Assembly (NCBI GenBank): GCA_025765615.1
Contig: JAIVFJ010000006.1
Span: forward strand, 310,001 to 374,000
Reading direction: 5' to 3'
Length of the DNA: 64,000 nucleotides
Source of the DNA: Zopfochytrium polystomum
Lineage: Eukaryota; Chytridiomycota; Chytridiomycetes; Chytridiales; Chytridiaceae
The notes under the pieces are model-generated. The model made no database searches, was not told the DNA's origin, and saw only the letters and a program-made list of their open reading frames with translations. Both the position numbers and the translations under genes were made by a program. This document shows, piece after piece, positions 52,991 to 63,983 of the stretch. Positions within the stretch are counted from its first letter, which is position 1; every line of letters begins with the position of its first letter.

Positions 52991-53298
52991 TGTTATGAAT
53001 CACCCTCTGGAAACCTCTGGAACCTTCTAGAACATTCCTTCATGGAACCTTGTGGAACCTTCTGGAACCTTCTTTGCTTTCCTGACTTGTCTTGTTGTCA
53101 TTGGTATCATTGGTATCATTGTATTACTAATTGCTCTTTCTGGAACTTTCTTTGAGTCTTGACAAGGAACACTCTCAAAAGGTATAAAAGGGGGATGGGG
53201 GCCCTGTCCCATCCCTCAAGTGAATTATTGTTTCCAATACAATCATCACTCCTCTCAGTTCCTTGTCTGCCTTGTCCTGTCCTGCCCTGTTCCTGACA
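52991..53298 (+). repeat. LTR 2 of array (shared)
   Basis: 308 bp, same ends and motifs as LTR 1. It serves as 3' LTR of unit 1 and 5' LTR of unit 2. Confidence 0.95.
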
Positions 53299-53338
53299 TC
53301 ATAATTCACTTCACCCTCTCCTACTACTCTCTGCCATC

Positions 53339-54262
53339 ATGTCTGACCCAAACAACACCTTCCCTGATGCAACTGCCTTCCAAGCCTTGATGGACCAATT
53401 ACAAGCCCTTTCAAGACAGACACACCAACTTCAAGAACAAGTCCTTCACCAGCAGCACCAGCTTCAACAACAACTTCACCAACAAGAACATCAAGCTCTT
53501 CCCCTGCCCCAAGCCAACCAAGCAAGAGAGCCCAAGGTTCCCAGCCCTGACAAGTTCACTGGGCTGGCCAAAGACCTTAGGAACTTTATGGCCACTGTGG
53601 AGAATGTCATCCTTCTCCAACCTTCAAGATTTCCCAGTGAGCAAGTCAAGGTTCTTTTCACAAGCACCCTCCTGTCTGGTCAAGCTCAATCATGGTACAG
53701 ATCTCTCCCAAGCACACCCAACACCCTGCAAGAGCTCTGGGAGGGGCTGGAAGCTACCTTTGGTGACCCCTACGCATCTTGGACAGCAAGATCCAAGCTC
53801 AAGCATATCAAGCAAGGAAAGCAATCTTGTGTGGCCTACACCAACCAATTCAAGCAACTAGCCAGAGACTCTGGATACAATGATGCAGCTCTGATGGAGC
53901 TGTACCATGATGGTCTCCATGAGTCTATCCAAGACATGCTCTCCCAGTCTCTGCACATCCCTGAGACCTTGGAAGAGTACATTCTCCTTGCCATCAAGAT
54001 TGACAACAGACTCTACTCCAAGAGGCTGAAGCAAAGACAAGTAGGAACTACATCAAGACCTACCCCAGTCCCTCAAGCTCTTACAGTTCCTGAACCCATG
54101 CAAGTGGATGCAGTTGAGACACTTCCTAAGGGTCCTCTGAGCCAAGAGGAGAAAACAAGGAGGGCCCAGCAGGGACTGTGTTTCTACTGTGGCTCCAAGG
54201 AGCATGCTGTCAAGGACTGCCCAAGGAAGAAGCACCCAAACTCCCAGGTCCAGGCTCACTGA
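53339..54262 (+). CDS. Gag, unit 2
   Basis: 307 aa, identical in translation to unit 1, including the CCHC knuckle. Slippery heptamer at 54235-54241. Confidence 0.93.
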   Translation: MSDPNNTFPDATAFQALMDQLQALSRQTHQLQEQVLHQQHQLQQQLHQQEHQALPLPQANQAREPKVPSPDKFTGLAKDLRNFMATVENVILLQPSRFPSEQVKVLFTSTLLSGQAQSWYRSLPSTPNTLQELWEGLEATFGDPYASWTARSKLKHIKQGKQSCVAYTNQFKQLARDSGYNDAALMELYHDGLHESIQDMLSQSLHIPETLEEYILLAIKIDNRLYSKRLKQRQVGTTSRPTPVPQALTVPEPMQVDAVETLPKGPLSQEEKTRRAQQGLCFYCGSKEHAVKDCPRKKHPNSQVQAH

Positions 54263-54966
54263 GGGGCAATTCCCTGGACCCTCCTCCAAGCTGCCCCTGT
54301 TTCATCACCACCACCAGCACCACAAACACCTCAGATTCCAAGCCCCACCAACTCACCATGGATGTCAAGATTCAACTCTCACCCAAGTCAACCATCACAA
54401 CCAAGGCCCTTATCGACTCTGGATCATCCTGCAACATCATTGATGCCACCCTTGCCAAGTCTTGTGCCATTCCTACGATCAAGAAATCGACACCCCTCAA
54501 GGTCCACTTTGCCAATCATGCTCTGTTCAAGGAAATCAGCCATGAAACCAAGCTAAACCTCCACATCCAAGACTTTCCACCATCCATGGTCAACCTGGAA
54601 GTATTGGATCTTGGCTCACCCACATTCTCTGTCATCCTGGGATTACCATGGCTGCAAGCCCAGAACCCTGCCATTGATTGGGTCACTGGTCAAGTCCAAC
54701 CTCCACCAATTGGAACAGTCACCCAAAACTCAAGTCAAGCCTCCAAGTCCCATGCTCTCAAGTCCCTGATTCAAGTTTCTCAGCCTAGTATCCAAGGTCA
54801 ACCACAAATGACAGCTCCAGTATCAGCCTGCAGCTCACAGATCCCAGCCAAGATTCAAGTTTCACAGTTCACAGTTCATAGTCAAGATTCCAGTACAGCT
54901 CATAGAGCTCACAGTCATGGCCACAGTCAAAGATTCAAGTACCACAGTTCACAGTCCAAATTCTAG
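54235..54966 (+). CDS. Protease region (-1 frame), unit 2
   Basis: Identical in translation to unit 1 (DSG active site). Confidence 0.85.
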   Translation, partial: PKLPGPGSLRGNSLDPPPSCPCFITTTSTTNTSDSKPHQLTMDVKIQLSPKSTITTKALIDSGSSCNIIDATLAKSCAIPTIKKSTPLKVHFANHALFKEISHETKLNLHIQDFPPSMVNLEVLDLGSPTFSVILGLPWLQAQNPAIDWVTGQVQPPPIGTVTQNSSQASKSHALKSLIQVSQPSIQGQPQMTAPVSACSSQIPAKIQVSQFTVHSQDSSTAHRAHSHGHSQRFKYHSSQSKF

Positions 54967-55139
54967 ATTCAAGCTCCACAGCTCACAGTCTTTGCCAAGA
55001 ACAGAACCCTCAGTCAAAGATTCAAGAATCACAGTTCCCAGTCAACAATTCAAGCCCCACGGCTGATGAGCACAGAAGGACAGACCTTGCACCTGAAGGG
55101 GGAGATGGTTTCACCCCACCATCCAAGACACACCTTTCA

Positions 55140-55649
55140 TTGCTTCCTGACAGTGTGTGGGCCCATGCTATTTCCAAGGACCCCAAGCCTCACAAGATTC
55201 AAATCAGCCAAGAAGAGGAAAAACTTGAGATACTCAAGACAAGGCATGATGCAGCAACAGCTGGACACCCAGGAGAGCACAAGACATATGAGCTTGTTTC
55301 CAGAGACTTCTACTGGCCAGGCATGAGGAAGTACATCAAGAACTATGTCAGCAGCTGTGAAACCTGTCAAAGAAACAAATCCAGCAGACACAAGCCCTAT
55401 GGACTTCTGGAGCCCCTCCCAATTGCCATCAGCCCTTGGTCATCAATATCCATGGACTTCATTGTGAAACTGCCCCCATCCCATGGATTTGACTCTATCC
55501 TTGTTGTCATCTGCAGAAGGACAAAGTTGGCCCATTTCATCCCCTGCGGAACAGCAGACCTGTTTTTGCAGCACATATTCAGGCTCCTGCTGCGGCTTCA
55601 CACTTACATAAGCTTAAGATCATCAACTCCTTCCTGGACTCCACCCTGA
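55140..55649 (+). pseudogene. Integrase N-terminal fragment, unit 2
   Basis: Same HHCC plus truncated core as unit 1; the same deletion is shared. Confidence 0.9.
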
Positions 55650-55693
55650 AGCAAGCCCAAGAAGATGCCTCAAGATTTGCCAACACTCACAGA

Positions 55694-56161
55694 ATGGACC
55701 ATGACCTTGCTGTGGGTCAGCAAGTTTGGCTTCTGAGGAAGAACTTGCAGACCAAAAGACCAAGTCCCAAGCTAGACAACCTCAAGTTGGGACCTTTCAA
55801 GATCTTGGAGCAAATCAATCCAGTCACCTTCAAGCTGGATCTCCCTCCATCCATGAAGATCCACCCAGTTTTCCATGTCAGCCTTTTGGAGAAGTTTGTG
55901 GCCAACTCCATTCCAGGCAGAGTTGTTCCTCCTCCTCCTCCAGTTGAGGTAGAAGGTGAAGAGGAATTTGAGGTTGAACAAATCTTGGATGCCAAGTGGT
56001 TTGGAAGGACACTCAAGTTCCTTGTCAAGTGGAAAGGTTACTCAGATGCTGACAACACCTGGGAACCTGAGTCAAACCTCACTCACTGCCAAGACCTTCT
56101 GCTCAAGTTCAAGACCAGGTACCCCACCAAGTTGCAGAAGAGGCCTAAAAGGGGGAGATGA
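55694..56161 (+). pseudogene. GPY/F and chromodomain fragment, unit 2
   Basis: Same content as unit 1; ends at the LTR boundary. Confidence 0.9.
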
Positions 56162-56469
56162 TGTTATGAATCACCCTCTGGAAACCTCTGGAACCTTCTA
56201 GAACATTCCTTCATGGAACCTTGTGGAACCTTCTGGAACCTTCTTTGCTTTCCTGACTTGTCTTGTTGTCATTGGTATCATTGGTATCATTGTATTACTA
56301 ATTGCTCTTTCTGGAACTTTCTTTGAGTCTTGACAAGGAACACTCTCAAAAGGTATAAAAGGGGGATGGGGGCCCTGTCCCATCCCTCAAGTGAATTATT
56401 GTTTCCAATACAATCATCACTCCTCTCAGTTCCTTGTCTGCCTTGTCCTGTCCTGCCCTGTTCCTGACA
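56162..56469 (+). repeat. LTR 3 of array (shared)
   Basis: 308 bp, same ends and motifs as LTR 1; shared between units 2 and 3. Confidence 0.95.
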
Positions 56470-56509
56470 TCATAATTCACTTCACCCTCTCCTACTACTC
56501 TCTGCCATC

Positions 56510-57433
56510 ATGTCTGACCCAAACAACACCTTCCCTGATGCAACTGCCTTCCAAGCCTTGATGGACCAATTACAAGCCCTTTCAAGACAGACACACCAAC
56601 TTCAAGAACAAGTCCTTCACCAGCAGCACCAGCTTCAACAACAACTTCACCAACAAGAACATCAAGCTCTTCCCCTGCCCCAAGCCAACCAAGCAAGAGA
56701 GCCCAAGGTTCCCAGCCCTGACAAGTTCACTGGGCTGGCCAAAGACCTTAGGAACTTTATGGCCACTGTGGAGAATGTCATCCTTCTCCAACCTTCAAGA
56801 TTTCCCAGTGAGCAAGTCAAGGTTCTTTTCACAAGCACCCTCCTGTCTGGTCAAGCTCAATCATGGTACAGATCTCTCCCAAGCACACCCAACACCCTGC
56901 AAGAGCTCTGGGAGGGGCTGGAAGCTACCTTTGGTGACCCCTACGCATCTTGGACAGCAAGATCCAAGCTCAAGCATATCAAGCAAGGAAAGCAATCTTG
57001 TGTGGCCTACACCAACCAATTCAAGCAACTAGCCAGAGACTCTGGATACAATGATGCAGCTCTGATGGAGCTGTACCATGATGGTCTCCATGAGTCTATC
57101 CAAGACATGCTCTCCCAGTCTCTGCACATCCCTGAGACCTTGGAAGAGTACATTCTCCTTGCCATCAAGATTGACAACAGACTCTACTCCAAGAGGCTGA
57201 AGCAAAGACAAGTAGGAACTACATCAAGACCTACCCCAGTCCCTCAAGCTCTTACAGTTCCTGAACCCATGCAAGTGGATGCAGTTGAGACACTTCCTAA
57301 GGGTCCTCTGAGCCAAGAGGAGAAAACAAGGAGGGCCCAGCAGGGACTGTGTTTCTACTGTGGCTCCAAGGAGCATGCTGTCAAGGACTGCCCAAGGAAG
57401 AAGCACCCAAACTCCCAGGTCCAGGCTCACTGA
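56510..57433 (+). CDS. Gag, unit 3
   Basis: 307 aa, identical in translation to unit 1. Slippery heptamer at 57406-57412. Confidence 0.93.
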   Translation: MSDPNNTFPDATAFQALMDQLQALSRQTHQLQEQVLHQQHQLQQQLHQQEHQALPLPQANQAREPKVPSPDKFTGLAKDLRNFMATVENVILLQPSRFPSEQVKVLFTSTLLSGQAQSWYRSLPSTPNTLQELWEGLEATFGDPYASWTARSKLKHIKQGKQSCVAYTNQFKQLARDSGYNDAALMELYHDGLHESIQDMLSQSLHIPETLEEYILLAIKIDNRLYSKRLKQRQVGTTSRPTPVPQALTVPEPMQVDAVETLPKGPLSQEEKTRRAQQGLCFYCGSKEHAVKDCPRKKHPNSQVQAH

Positions 57434-58137
57434 GGGGCAATTCCCTGGACCCTCCTCCAAGCTGCCCCTGTTTCATCACCACCACCAGCACCACAAACAC
57501 CTCAGATTCCAAGCCCCACCAACTCACCATGGATGTCAAGATTCAACTCTCACCCAAGTCAACCATCACAACCAAGGCCCTTATCGACTCTGGATCATCC
57601 TGCAACATCATTGATGCCACCCTTGCCAAGTCTTGTGCCATTCCTACGATCAAGAAATCGACACCCCTCAAGGTCCACTTTGCCAATCATGCTCTGTTCA
57701 AGGAAATCAGCCATGAAACCAAGCTAAACCTCCACATCCAAGACTTTCCACCATCCATGGTCAACCTGGAAGTATTGGATCTTGGCTCACCCACATTCTC
57801 TGTCATCCTGGGATTACCATGGCTGCAAGCCCAGAACCCTGCCATTGATTGGGTCACTGGTCAAGTCCAACCTCCACCAATTGGAACAGTCACCCAAAAC
57901 TCAAGTCAAGCCTCCAAGTCCCATGCTCTCAAGTCCCTGATTCAAGTTTCTCAGCCTAGTATCCAAGGTCAACCACAAATGACAGCTCCAGTATCAGCCT
58001 GCAGCTCACAGATCCCAGCCAAGATTCAAGTTTCACAGTTCACAGTTCATAGTCAAGATTCCAGTACAGCTCATAGAGCTCACAGTCATGGCCACAGTCA
58101 AAGATTCAAGTACCACAGTTCACAGTCCAAATTCTAG
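57406..58137 (+). CDS. Protease region (-1 frame), unit 3
   Basis: Identical in translation to unit 1. Confidence 0.85.
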   Translation, partial: PKLPGPGSLRGNSLDPPPSCPCFITTTSTTNTSDSKPHQLTMDVKIQLSPKSTITTKALIDSGSSCNIIDATLAKSCAIPTIKKSTPLKVHFANHALFKEISHETKLNLHIQDFPPSMVNLEVLDLGSPTFSVILGLPWLQAQNPAIDWVTGQVQPPPIGTVTQNSSQASKSHALKSLIQVSQPSIQGQPQMTAPVSACSSQIPAKIQVSQFTVHSQDSSTAHRAHSHGHSQRFKYHSSQSKF

Positions 58138-58310
58138 ATTCAAGCTCCACAGCTCACAGTCTTTGCCAAGAACAGAACCCTCAGTCAAAGATTCAAGAAT
58201 CACAGTTCCCAGTCAACAATTCAAGCCCCACGGCTGATGAGCACAGAAGGACAGACCTTGCACCTGAAGGGGGAGATGGTTTCACCCCACCATCCAAGAC
58301 ACACCTTTCA

Positions 58311-58820
58311 TTGCTTCCTGACAGTGTGTGGGCCCATGCTATTTCCAAGGACCCCAAGCCTCACAAGATTCAAATCAGCCAAGAAGAGGAAAAACTTGAG
58401 ATACTCAAGACAAGGCATGATGCAGCAACAGCTGGACACCCAGGAGAGCACAAGACATATGAGCTTGTTTCCAGAGACTTCTACTGGCCAGGCATGAGGA
58501 AGTACATCAAGAACTATGTCAGCAGCTGTGAAACCTGTCAAAGAAACAAATCCAGCAGACACAAGCCCTATGGACTTCTGGAGCCCCTCCCAATTGCCAT
58601 CAGCCCTTGGTCATCAATATCCATGGACTTCATTGTGAAACTGCCCCCATCCCATGGATTTGACTCTATCCTTGTTGTCATCTGCAGAAGGACAAAGTTG
58701 GCCCATTTCATCCCCTGCGGAACAGCAGACCTGTTTTTGCAGCACATATTCAGGCTCCTGCTGCGGCTTCACACTTACATAAGCTTAAGATCATCAACTC
58801 CTTCCTGGACTCCACCCTGA
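58311..58820 (+). pseudogene. Integrase N-terminal fragment, unit 3
   Basis: Same HHCC plus truncated core as unit 1. Confidence 0.9.
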
Positions 58821-58864
58821 AGCAAGCCCAAGAAGATGCCTCAAGATTTGCCAACACTCACAGA

Positions 58865-59332
58865 ATGGACCATGACCTTGCTGTGGGTCAGCAAGTTTGG
58901 CTTCTGAGGAAGAACTTGCAGACCAAAAGACCAAGTCCCAAGCTAGACAACCTCAAGTTGGGACCTTTCAAGATCTTGGAGCAAATCAATCCAGTCACCT
59001 TCAAGCTGGATCTCCCTCCATCCATGAAGATCCACCCAGTTTTCCATGTCAGCCTTTTGGAGAAGTTTGTGGCCAACTCCATTCCAGGCAGAGTTGTTCC
59101 TCCTCCTCCTCCAGTTGAGGTAGAAGGTGAAGAGGAATTTGAGGTTGAACAAATCTTGGATGCCAAGTGGTTTGGAAGGACACTCAAGTTCCTTGTCAAG
59201 TGGAAAGGTTACTCAGATGCTGACAACACCTGGGAACCTGAGTCAAACCTCACTCACTGCCAAGACCTTCTGCTCAAGTTCAAGACCAGGTACCCCACCA
59301 AGTTGCAGAAGAGGCCTAAAAGGGGGAGATGA
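58865..59332 (+). pseudogene. GPY/F and chromodomain fragment, unit 3
   Basis: Same content as unit 1. Confidence 0.9.
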
Positions 59333-59640
59333 TGTTATGAATCACCCTCTGGAAACCTCTGGAACCTTCTAGAACATTCCTTCATGGAACCTTGTGGAAC
59401 CTTCTGGAACCTTCTTTGCTTTCCTGACTTGTCTTGTTGTCATTGGTATCATTGGTATCATTGTATTACTAATTGCTCTTTCTGGAACTTTCTTTGAGTC
59501 TTGACAAGGAACACTCTCAAAAGGTATAAAAGGGGGATGGGGGCCCTGTCCCATCCCTCAAGTGAATTATTGTTTCCAATACAATCATCACTCCTCTCAG
59601 TTCCTTGTCTGCCTTGTCCTGTCCTGCCCTGTTCCTGACA
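59333..59640 (+). repeat. LTR 4 of array (shared)
   Basis: 308 bp, same ends and motifs as LTR 1; shared between units 3 and 4. Confidence 0.95.
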
Positions 59641-59680
59641 TCATAATTCACTTCACCCTCTCCTACTACTCTCTGCCATC

Positions 59681-60604
59681 ATGTCTGACCCAAACAACAC
59701 CTTCCCTGATGCAACTGCCTTCCAAGCCTTGATGGACCAATTACAAGCCCTTTCAAGACAGACACACCAACTTCAAGAACAAGTCCTTCACCAGCAGCAC
59801 CAGCTTCAACAACAACTTCACCAACAAGAACATCAAGCTCTTCCCCTGCCCCAAGCCAACCAAGCAAGAGAGCCCAAGGTTCCCAGCCCTGACAAGTTCA
59901 CTGGGCTGGCCAAAGACCTTAGGAACTTTATGGCCACTGTGGAGAATGTCATCCTTCTCCAACCTTCAAGATTTCCCAGTGAGCAAGTCAAGGTTCTTTT
60001 CACAAGCACCCTCCTGTCTGGTCAAGCTCAATCATGGTACAGATCTCTCCCAAGCACACCCAACACCCTGCAAGAGCTCTGGGAGGGGCTGGAAGCTACC
60101 TTTGGTGACCCCTACGCATCTTGGACAGCAAGATCCAAGCTCAAGCATATCAAGCAAGGAAAGCAATCTTGTGTGGCCTACACCAACCAATTCAAGCAAC
60201 TAGCCAGAGACTCTGGATACAATGATGCAGCTCTGATGGAGCTGTACCATGATGGTCTCCATGAGTCTATCCAAGACATGCTCTCCCAGTCTCTGCACAT
60301 CCCTGAGACCTTGGAAGAGTACATTCTCCTTGCCATCAAGATTGACAACAGACTCTACTCCAAGAGGCTGAAGCAAAGACAAGTAGGAACTACATCAAGA
60401 CCTACCCCAGTCCCTCAAGCTCTTACAGTTCCTGAACCCATGCAAGTGGATGCAGTTGAGACACTTCCTAAGGGTCCTCTGAGCCAAGAGGAGAAAACAA
60501 GGAGGGCCCAGCAGGGACTGTGTTTCTACTGTGGCTCCAAGGAGCATGCTGTCAAGGACTGCCCAAGGAAGAAGCACCCAAACTCCCAGGTCCAGGCTCA
60601 CTGA
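59681..60604 (+). CDS. Gag, unit 4
   Basis: 307 aa, identical in translation to unit 1. Slippery heptamer at 60577-60583. Confidence 0.93.
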   Translation: MSDPNNTFPDATAFQALMDQLQALSRQTHQLQEQVLHQQHQLQQQLHQQEHQALPLPQANQAREPKVPSPDKFTGLAKDLRNFMATVENVILLQPSRFPSEQVKVLFTSTLLSGQAQSWYRSLPSTPNTLQELWEGLEATFGDPYASWTARSKLKHIKQGKQSCVAYTNQFKQLARDSGYNDAALMELYHDGLHESIQDMLSQSLHIPETLEEYILLAIKIDNRLYSKRLKQRQVGTTSRPTPVPQALTVPEPMQVDAVETLPKGPLSQEEKTRRAQQGLCFYCGSKEHAVKDCPRKKHPNSQVQAH

Positions 60605-61308
60605 GGGGCAATTCCCTGGACCCTCCTCCAAGCTGCCCCTGTTTCATCACCACCACCAGCACCACAAACACCTCAGATTCCAAGCCCCACCAACTCACCA
60701 TGGATGTCAAGATTCAACTCTCACCCAAGTCAACCATCACAACCAAGGCCCTTATCGACTCTGGATCATCCTGCAACATCATTGATGCCACCCTTGCCAA
60801 GTCTTGTGCCATTCCTACGATCAAGAAATCGACACCCCTCAAGGTCCACTTTGCCAATCATGCTCTGTTCAAGGAAATCAGCCATGAAACCAAGCTAAAC
60901 CTCCACATCCAAGACTTTCCACCATCCATGGTCAACCTGGAAGTATTGGATCTTGGCTCACCCACATTCTCTGTCATCCTGGGATTACCATGGCTGCAAG
61001 CCCAGAACCCTGCCATTGATTGGGTCACTGGTCAAGTCCAACCTCCACCAATTGGAACAGTCACCCAAAACTCAAGTCAAGCCTCCAAGTCCCATGCTCT
61101 CAAGTCCCTGATTCAAGTTTCTCAGCCTAGTATCCAAGGTCAACCACAAATGACAGCTCCAGTATCAGCCTGCAGCTCACAGATCCCAGCCAAGATTCAA
61201 GTTTCACAGTTCACAGTTCATAGTCAAGATTCCAGTACAGCTCATAGAGCTCACAGTCATGGCCACAGTCAAAGATTCAAGTACCACAGTTCACAGTCCA
61301 AATTCTAG
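60577..61308 (+). CDS. Protease region (-1 frame), unit 4
   Basis: Identical in translation to unit 1. Confidence 0.85.
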   Translation, partial: PKLPGPGSLRGNSLDPPPSCPCFITTTSTTNTSDSKPHQLTMDVKIQLSPKSTITTKALIDSGSSCNIIDATLAKSCAIPTIKKSTPLKVHFANHALFKEISHETKLNLHIQDFPPSMVNLEVLDLGSPTFSVILGLPWLQAQNPAIDWVTGQVQPPPIGTVTQNSSQASKSHALKSLIQVSQPSIQGQPQMTAPVSACSSQIPAKIQVSQFTVHSQDSSTAHRAHSHGHSQRFKYHSSQSKF

Positions 61309-61481
61309 ATTCAAGCTCCACAGCTCACAGTCTTTGCCAAGAACAGAACCCTCAGTCAAAGATTCAAGAATCACAGTTCCCAGTCAACAATTCAAGCCCC
61401 ACGGCTGATGAGCACAGAAGGACAGACCTTGCACCTGAAGGGGGAGATGGTTTCACCCCACCATCCAAGACACACCTTTCA

Positions 61482-61991
61482 TTGCTTCCTGACAGTGTGT
61501 GGGCCCATGCTATTTCCAAGGACCCCAAGCCTCACAAGATTCAAATCAGCCAAGAAGAGGAAAAACTTGAGATACTCAAGACAAGGCATGATGCAGCAAC
61601 AGCTGGACACCCAGGAGAGCACAAGACATATGAGCTTGTTTCCAGAGACTTCTACTGGCCAGGCATGAGGAAGTACATCAAGAACTATGTCAGCAGCTGT
61701 GAAACCTGTCAAAGAAACAAATCCAGCAGACACAAGCCCTATGGACTTCTGGAGCCCCTCCCAATTGCCATCAGCCCTTGGTCATCAATATCCATGGACT
61801 TCATTGTGAAACTGCCCCCATCCCATGGATTTGACTCTATCCTTGTTGTCATCTGCAGAAGGACAAAGTTGGCCCATTTCATCCCCTGCGGAACAGCAGA
61901 CCTGTTTTTGCAGCACATATTCAGGCTCCTGCTGCGGCTTCACACTTACATAAGCTTAAGATCATCAACTCCTTCCTGGACTCCACCCTGA
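61482..61991 (+). pseudogene. Integrase N-terminal fragment, unit 4
   Basis: Same HHCC plus truncated core as unit 1. Confidence 0.9.
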
Positions 61992-62035
61992 AGCAAGCCC
62001 AAGAAGATGCCTCAAGATTTGCCAACACTCACAGA

Positions 62036-62503
62036 ATGGACCATGACCTTGCTGTGGGTCAGCAAGTTTGGCTTCTGAGGAAGAACTTGCAGACCAAAAG
62101 ACCAAGTCCCAAGCTAGACAACCTCAAGTTGGGACCTTTCAAGATCTTGGAGCAAATCAATCCAGTCACCTTCAAGCTGGATCTCCCTCCATCCATGAAG
62201 ATCCACCCAGTTTTCCATGTCAGCCTTTTGGAGAAGTTTGTGGCCAACTCCATTCCAGGCAGAGTTGTTCCTCCTCCTCCTCCAGTTGAGGTAGAAGGTG
62301 AAGAGGAATTTGAGGTTGAACAAATCTTGGATGCCAAGTGGTTTGGAAGGACACTCAAGTTCCTTGTCAAGTGGAAAGGTTACTCAGATGCTGACAACAC
62401 CTGGGAACCTGAGTCAAACCTCACTCACTGCCAAGACCTTCTGCTCAAGTTCAAGACCAGGTACCCCACCAAGTTGCAGAAGAGGCCTAAAAGGGGGAGA
62501 TGA
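62036..62503 (+). pseudogene. GPY/F and chromodomain fragment, unit 4
   Basis: Same content as unit 1; followed by the terminal LTR. Confidence 0.9.
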
Positions 62504-62811
62504 TGTTATGAATCACCCTCTGGAAACCTCTGGAACCTTCTAGAACATTCCTTCATGGAACCTTGTGGAACCTTCTGGAACCTTCTTTGCTTTCCTGACT
62601 TGTCTTGTTGTCATTGGTATCATTGGTATCATTGTATTACTAATTGCTCTTTCTGGAACTTTCTTTGAGTCTTGACAAGGAACACTCTCAAAAGGTATAA
62701 AAGGGGGATGGGGGCCCTGTCCCATCCCTCAAGTGAATTATTGTTTCCAATACAATCATCACTCCTCTCAGTTCCTTGTCTGCCTTGTCCTGTCCTGCCC
62801 TGTTCCTGACA
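62504..62811 (+). repeat. LTR 5 of array (terminal)
   Basis: 308 bp, ends CCTGACA and is followed by the target duplication GTAGA at 62812-62816. It is the 3' LTR of the whole array. Confidence 0.95.
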
Positions 62812-63441
62812 GTAGATTGAACTCTCAGGCGTTGGGGACTGCGCAGGGCACGGCCACCAACACCCTCACAGGGTCGACAACGCCACCGCCGTCACCTCTG
62901 CAGCAACTGTGATCCTCACTCCAACACAGAGCCAGCAGTGTAACACAGTCAGTGGTGGGGCCAGCAGCATTCCCCACCCGCGGCCCATTAAGAGGAGCCC
63001 CTGAAGGGACCATGTACTCACCTGGGTGTGTACCACCTCTCACTTCCCTCACCATCGCAAGCCAGATGGATTTGAAGGGACTCTGTATTGGTGCCAAAGG
63101 ACCAGAAATCAGATTGAAGAAAAAAGGAAAAGCGAAATGGCCCAAATACAGAGAGAGAGAAAATTGACAAGTCTGGGTTAGGCCCCAGGGTGGGCACCAC
63201 TTAGATCTTCCTTCTTTCATTTTGCCGTTTTGGGCACCCTTTTGTTTTCCCTAATCTTTTGCAGTACTCTCCTCAGTAGTGCCTTCCCTGATACGTTTCC
63301 TTTCCTTGCCCTGCTACAGTTTTCCCAGATTGGTCAATTTGGTTTGGGGTTTTCACCTGGGCAATGGTGTTTTAAATTCTCTCACTCAGTTTCTTTCTTT
63401 GAAGTAGTTTTGCTTTTTAAGGCGCTTGTGCAAGGGGGAGT
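62812..63441. other. Right flank of array, no gene recognised
   Basis: Sequence into which the array inserted. Its frames (62825-63220 minus, 63230-63580 plus) have no recognised domain. It is probably older mobile-element sequence continuing from 49661-49814 on the left side. Confidence 0.4.
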
Positions 63442-63960
63442 GTTGGAATATGCCCTTGCGAGAGAAAATGGAAGATTCAATAGAAGGAAAAAACTTGACT
63501 TGTCACACGCCCACTCATCTGCTCCCATAATCTGTCGCTCCTGCGATCGCTCGCAACATCGAATTTCAACAAAAATGTAGCATTTGGGTCTGATCCAGGT
63601 GATTTGTATTTACAGTAAAAAGTCGAATAACAGTCTGATTCGGCGCCGTTCAAGCTAATTTCCTAAAATTATCGAATCAAACATCTGACAACCCTCTGAA
63701 ATTTGTTGTTTTTCCTGTTCGGAATATCGAATTGAGTCGAGTCGGACTCTGTTTTTGACCAATCCGTGTTGGCTAGCCACACCAAGGCCGGTTCATGGAA
63801 ACACAGTGGCGCGGTTCTGTCCAAATTCCAGATATGGAGACGTAAATAGTCTAGCTCAAACACCGGCTCGCGGCTTCGCACTTTGCTACGAAGTTACGAC
63901 CCCGTACACTCCATTAAAAGACAAGTATAAGTGGCGCTTTCTAATTTGAAATAACAACTC
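63431..63960 (+). mobile_element. Possible 3' end of a second LTR element (polypurine tract plus LTR start)
   Basis: CAAGGGGGAG at about 63431-63441 is followed at once by TGTTGGAATATGCCC, the look of a polypurine tract joined to a 3' LTR that starts with TG, as in Ty1/copia elements. No copia protein is seen upstream and the LTR end cannot be fixed within the window. Confidence 0.35.
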
Positions 63961-63983
63961 TAAGGAGTGAGTATAGTCTTACA
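63961..63983 (-). repeat. Inverted partial copy of the repeat family B start
   Basis: Read on the minus strand this is TGTAAGACTATACTCACTCC, matching the start of the repeat at 49163 (TGTGAGACTATACTCACTCC) with one difference. The window ends just beyond. Confidence 0.6.

Larger units (their letters stand above)
49820..62811 (+). mobile_element. Tandem array of four deleted Ty3/gypsy chromodomain elements sharing five LTRs
   Basis: The structure is LTR-int-LTR-int-LTR-int-LTR-int-LTR with an exact 3171-bp period (308-bp LTR plus 2863-bp internal region). All reading frames on both strands are identical between the four units. The array is flanked on both sides by GTAGA (49815-49819 and 62812-62816), a 5-bp target duplication. 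Each unit encodes Gag, protease, an integrase N-terminal fragment and a GPY/F-chromodomain tail. Reverse transcriptase and RNase H are absent. The array probably grew from one insertion by unequal recombination between LTRs. The copy number as assembled should be treated with caution. Confidence 0.95.

Noticed and set aside
49820..62811. Regular repeats as a CRISPR array or satellite
   Set aside because: The 3171-bp unit has LTRs, gag, protease, integrase pieces, primer sites and a target duplication; it is a retrotransposon array.
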